Assembly: GCA_037039925.1 (NCBI GenBank) | Contig: JAXRKP010001033.1 | Location: forward strand, 20,001 to 84,000 | Origin: Doris montereyensis | Lineage: Eukaryota > Mollusca > Gastropoda > Nudibranchia > Dorididae | DNA: 64,000 bases | Direction of reading: 5' to 3' | Part shown: positions 22,501 to 64,000 of the stretch, in pieces | How positions within the stretch are numbered: position 1 is the stretch's first letter | Layout of the letters: each line of letters opens with the position of its first letter | Program-made: the position numbers and the translations under genes | Notes under the pieces: generated by a model | Databases searched by the model: none | Told to the model about the DNA's origin: nothing | What the model saw: only the letters and a program-made list of their open reading frames with translations

Positions 22501-24530
22501 AAAATCAACAATGACTAATAATCGTAGCTTGACATTTACCTAATGGATCCATACAAATTTCATTTAATTCATTAAATTTCAGATAGAAAAAGAGAGAGTT
22601 GTATATAAATAATTTAAAGGATAGTGTGTTGTGACCTTCTGCTTCTAATTTAGCAAGATATTCTTTTGCCAGTCGCAACTTTTTCTGTTGAGCTGTCTCT
22701 TCCTCTTCCTCCTCACTGCTGTAAAATTTGTTACGCCTCTCTGTGCCTTCAGTACTGCTGAGAATAAATCATACAATAGATATAAAGAATGATGTAAGTG
22801 TCTTGAAAAAAACCACATGGCATACTGTCAACAAAGAATATAGGAATAATAAACTATTTACCATATTTATACTCAGAAAAAAATTAAAAAAATAAAATTT
22901 AAAGCTAAAAAAATTAGAATATTAGAAGATAAGTTACATAAATATGGAATTAGAAATCTTTCAAATAAAAGAAATAAAATTCAGTAATAATTCTGAAAAA
23001 CTGTACCTATCAACATCTGATTCACTTTCAATATCCTCAGACAATGCACTTTTTCTGTTCTTTTGGTAAGCCTCCTGAAAAACAAAAATGTCCAGGCATT
23101 ACCTTTACTATTCTGCACAACATTGATTTCGATATTGAAAATCACGTAATAATAGTATTAATACACATTGCCATTCATTAAAGATTTTTTAAGCTTGGCT
23201 CATAGTAACAAACTGAGTGCTTCAAACAAAATTAACGGAACAGACTTAAAGCGATGGCCTTTCCACTATTACTCCTATGATTGCTTAATTGAAATTTACC
23301 CCGTCCACCATATGTGATGAGCTCTGGGATAATTAAGAGTAAGAGGAAACAGCAATATAAAAGAGGAGTAAAAGGAAAGTGAGGGAAGGAATTCTATAGT
23401 AGGATCATTGCCAAGAGACATAATCATGATAATAAAGAGGGTTTTATTCTGAACAGATAATTGTCAGTTTTCAAAAATGTATGGAAAAACAACTAAAAGA
23501 CTTAAAGATCTAGATATAATAATAATGTATAGAGATCTAGAATCTACATAAAAAAAAAGATTTACACCACTGAAAAGTACATTTCAAGGTTAGCATGCTC
23601 TTTAATCTTTTTGTTTTCAAAATAAAAATAAGTCACAGTGATTTCTTAAACAACCTAACAAATGTCTAGCATTGTTCAGACAGCAAAATGAAAAGGGCCT
23701 GGCAGTCAGTGAGTTATAAAAACTACCAAGACAGGAAACAAAATGTGTAATTAGGTCAACTCCTTTACAACGCGCTTCTATGTCTCAATGGTATCCCGCA
23801 ATTAATTGCGACAAGTCTCGTCACACAAAACCAGACCTTGGGTCTGTCTCTATCCATGTACATACGCTGTAGTTTTCACATTACTTAGCCATTGTTGAAT
23901 ACACACACTACGAGTAGCTCTGTTATCATATAATAATACATATATATTATGTAATCGGCATCTTCTGAAGAAGCATTATCACCGTCTTCAATTTCACCAT
24001 TTTAAGTATCCTCATTATGTTTGCTGTTTTAGTTCTACATTATCCCCTACTGTCGCAACGTATTGAATTTTAAACTGAATGAAATGCGTTTTATTATTAT
24101 AATGGATTTATTTAAATTGATTACCTTCCCCCTCTCTCCTCTCTCTCTTTCTTCTTCTGCTCTGTCTCTCTCTTCTTCTTCTTTCTTCCTCATTACCCGA
24201 TGTCTCTCTATTTTCATCCTCATTTGAACATCAATGTGAGAATTATCATTTTTGGATTAATATTTATTATGAATTATGGTAGTTATCATAATGACTTCAC
24301 TTACTATTAACTCAAGAAGAGTGCCGGCCCTTTACTTAAGGCGACACTTAGGCTTCTTGAATGGAAATTTCCACTTTCCTTAAATGGTTTATAAATGACT
24401 TTGACCTTTGAGTTCATAGTTCAACATCAGCCAATAAGATTACAATTTATTCTAAGCTTTCATACAACTGATGACTTACCTTTGGTTTTGCACCTAATTT
24501 TCTTTTTCGAGATTTCATAAAAAACGACAT
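10351..24530 (-). CDS. RRP9: RRP9 / U3-55K WD40 protein, complete 14-exon gene
   Basis: Exons in transcript order: 24480-24530, 23007-23074, 22636-22757, 22188-22255, 21684-21725, 20980-21106, 18374-18498, 17360-17452, 16199-16299, 14509-14645, 14236-14297, 13936-14075, 11692-11771, 10351-10539. All have AG acceptors and GT donors, and phases agree except around exons 10-11. The product is about 467 residues, close to the human protein as I recall it (about 475). Order: basic N-terminus (KSRKRK), acidic linker (ESESD, EEEEEE), charged helix ([13 protein letters not shown]), then a seven-bladed WD40 propeller starting at DLRVFRGHH and ending in the family signature [11 protein letters not shown]. 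Known role: binds the box B/C motif of U3 snoRNA in the nucleolus for early 18S rRNA processing. Two indels disturb the frame: the T run at 14520-14526 and the exon 11 start near 14297. The identification is secure. Confidence -1.
10785..11275. repeat. 53-54 bp minisatellite with TATA-like motif, RRP9 intron 13
   Basis: About nine units, each with TAATAGATTT, CTGTCTTTAACCTCCCC and ATATATAAAAG on the plus strand. Edge units are shorter and more divergent. Confidence -1.
11692..11771 (-). CDS. RRP9: RRP9 exon 13, blade 6-7
   Basis: Encodes [20 protein letters not shown] then LFTVPV. The acceptor lies directly after a short GT/CA run (11776-11790). Phase is 1 in and 0 out; the donor is GTGAGA. 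Confidence -1.
12635..12905 (+). mobile_element. SINE family 1, degraded copy in RRP9 intron 12
   Basis: GGACTTGGAAGCATGAGGTC, a B-box remnant, a central GACGCTATAGAAACAGGG and the end GGCCTTGAAGAAAC match the other family-1 copies. The small ORFs here are by-products. Confidence -1.
13936..14075 (-). CDS. RRP9: RRP9 exon 12, blades 5-6
   Basis: Encodes [20 protein letters not shown], then [18 protein letters not shown]. This corresponds to ALWGLSKKRPLALQREAHG and WISSVAALLNTDLVATG in human RRP9. The frame is intact; the donor is GTAGGT. Confidence -1.
14236..14297 (-). CDS. RRP9: RRP9 exon 11, short blade segment
   Basis: Encodes [20 protein letters not shown], matching the GSIDCIHLINEEHMVSGADD region. 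The acceptor AG is followed by GG where one extra G would restore phase with exon 10, so this is probably a second homopolymer length error. Phase out is 2; the donor is GTAAGT. Confidence -1.
14509..14645 (-). CDS. RRP9: RRP9 exon 10, blade 5, with homopolymer frame lesion
   Basis: Encodes [20 protein letters not shown], then [21 protein letters not shown] seven-base T run (14520-14526) then throws the frame off: the expected F-H-G-H appears only in a neighbouring frame. A length error of this run would explain it. The donor GTAAGT is intact. Confidence -1.
14777..15592. mobile_element. pogo/Tigger-like MITE 2, RRP9 intron 9
   Basis: Inverted termini CACTCAAACCTCGTTATAC and GTATAACGAGGTTTGAGTG, about 816 bp apart, lie in a TA-rich flank. 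Internal sub-repeats GCGGTATGACGAG echo the terminus. There is no transposase frame. Confidence -1.
16199..16299 (-). CDS. RRP9: RRP9 exon 9, blades 3-4
   Basis: Encodes [20 protein letters not shown] then [13 protein letters not shown], a WD blade with SHDKxVKVWN. It ends in phase 2 at GTATGT. The exon end and donor are partly duplicated about 59 bp into the intron. Confidence -1.
16350..16605 (+). mobile_element. SINE family 1 copy, RRP9 intron 8
   Basis: GGACTTGGGATCACGAG, then CGACTAGCTTGGGAGTAAAA, then TTATCACCCGTTCTGCTTCA match the family consensus seen in the window. Confidence -1.
16905..17235 (+). mobile_element. SINE family 1 (plus) next to family-3 repeat (minus)
   Basis: The SINE occupies about 16905-17080 with a well-kept B box (CAGGGTTCGAATCTAAC). 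A family-3 unit in the opposite orientation fills about 17090-17235. Both are in RRP9 intron 8. Confidence -1.
17360..17452 (-). CDS. RRP9: RRP9 exon 8, blades 2-3
   Basis: Encodes [20 protein letters not shown] then [11 protein letters not shown], a classic WD ending (KLWN) followed by the next GH. It is 31 codons, phase 0 on both sides, with a GTGAGT donor. Confidence -1.
18374..18498 (-). CDS. RRP9: RRP9 exon 7, second WD40 blade
   Basis: Encodes [14 protein letters not shown] and then [18 protein letters not shown], matching the GHSSHVLCMAISSDGKYL segment of RRP9. It has a TTTTCAG acceptor and GTGAGT donor. The preceding intron carries a LINE-A insertion. Confidence -1.
18590..20632 (+). 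mobile_element. LINE-A copy A3 with internal deletions, antisense in RRP9 intron 6
   Basis: The 5' monomers (18600-18780) are followed by an endonuclease start ([16 protein letters not shown]) that jumps to the end of that domain ([11 protein letters not shown]). Next come part of the linker and then RT from [16 protein letters not shown] to [12 protein letters not shown]. It ends in GAGCTGATAAAAAAGAAAG. At least two internal deletions. Confidence -1.
20980..21106 (-). CDS. RRP9: RRP9 exon 6, first WD40 blade
   Basis: Encodes [20 protein letters not shown] then [18 protein letters not shown]. The donor GTAGGT at 20979 is chosen over a GTAAAT six bases upstream in the transcript (donor GT at 20985), because only the former leaves codon TGG (W) with exon 7 and keeps the conserved KW-x-VE-x-G order. 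Confidence -1.
21684..21725 (-). CDS. RRP9: RRP9 exon 5, short linker exon
   Basis: A 42-nt exon encoding [14 protein letters not shown], equivalent to the LEQRGRLQKLVAKEI linker in known RRP9. It has a CAG acceptor and GTAAGT donor and is phase 0 on both sides. Confidence -1.
22188..22255 (-). CDS. RRP9: RRP9 exon 4, charged helix continued
   Basis: Encodes [20 protein letters not shown] then HDI. It is a continuous charged helix before the propeller, phase 1 in and 0 out, with a GTAAGA donor. Confidence -1.
22636..22757 (-). CDS. RRP9: RRP9 exon 3, acidic run and charged helix
   Basis: Encodes [20 protein letters not shown] followed by YLAKLEAE. This matches the ETAQEKKLRLAKLYLEQL region of human RRP9 as I recall it. 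Phase is 2 in and 1 out; the donor is GTCACA. Confidence -1.
23007..23074 (-). CDS. RRP9: RRP9 exon 2, acidic/serine stretch
   Basis: A polypyrimidine tract and CAG precede codons for [20 protein letters not shown], which resembles the SDSESE stretch of known RRP9 proteins. It enters in phase 0 and leaves in phase 2 at GTACAG. Confidence -1.
23290..23400 (-). repeat. family-3 repeat, RRP9 intron 1
   Basis: The minus strand matches GTTTCCTCTTA, GAGCTCATCACATATGGTGG and GGGGTAAATTTCAATT of the other copies. Confidence -1.
24480..24530 (-). CDS. RRP9: RRP9 exon 1, start codon and basic N-terminus
   Basis: The ATG is at 24530-24528. Seventeen codons read [17 protein letters not shown], a lysine/arginine-rich nucleolar-type N-terminus, ending in phase 0 at a GTAAGT donor. 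No longer in-frame start joins conserved sequence. Confidence -1.

Positions 24531-64000
<39,470 letters not shown>

Noticed and set aside
24118..24232. GA-rich (minus strand) candidate extra RRP9 exon ending in GGGGGAAG-GTAATC
   Set aside because: Exon 1 joins exon 2 in phase without it, and the sequence is low complexity.

Overview
This is a eukaryotic, animal nuclear genomic window. It has intron-rich genes with GT-AG junctions, several non-LTR retrotransposon families, tRNA-like SINEs, DNA-transposon remnants (MITEs) and very large micro- and minisatellite arrays. Two conserved host genes are recognisable exon by exon. The repeat types (RTE-like LINEs ending in short tandem repeats, dense tRNA-like SINEs, long intronic satellites) suggest an invertebrate, plausibly a mollusc. 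That taxonomic guess is an inference. I see no prokaryotic operon, CRISPR array or real tRNA/rRNA gene.

Layout. 1-9 kb is intergenic and repeat-rich: an RTE-like LINE fragment (LINE-B), a SINE, an internally deleted LINE-A copy, a foldback and a GA microsatellite. 10.35-24.53 kb on the minus strand is a complete 14-exon RRP9 gene (U3 snoRNP WD40 protein, about 467 aa). Its introns hold two pogo/Tigger-like MITEs or their neighbours, a TATA-motif minisatellite, SINEs and a LINE-A copy. 24.53-26.41 kb is the divergent intergenic region, with a long TC/TCTG microsatellite. From 26.41 kb to the window end, on the plus strand, lies a PXK-like gene (PX domain plus pseudokinase). I can place 14 exons, and the gene continues past the window. 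Its introns contain three LINE-A copies, a different LINE (LINE-C), many SINEs, a hAT-like MITE and, in the 15-kb intron 13, three minisatellites (29, 49 and 42 bp) followed by CTG, TAG and ATGT arrays.

The two host genes are head to head, about 1.9 kb apart, and their products have unrelated roles (rRNA processing; membrane trafficking/signalling). Both reading frames are broken by one- or few-base indels at otherwise conserved exons: about nine in PXK and two in RRP9, the latter in or next to homopolymers. Splice sites are intact and I saw no independent nonsense substitutions. This looks more like residual assembly indels than old pseudogenes, but the excess in PXK deserves a check.

I did not find a convincing new biological system. 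The most unusual structures are the 5' tandem monomers of LINE-A with reciprocal internally deleted derivatives, the three-satellite cluster in one PXK intron, and the array of TATA-like motifs inside RRP9.
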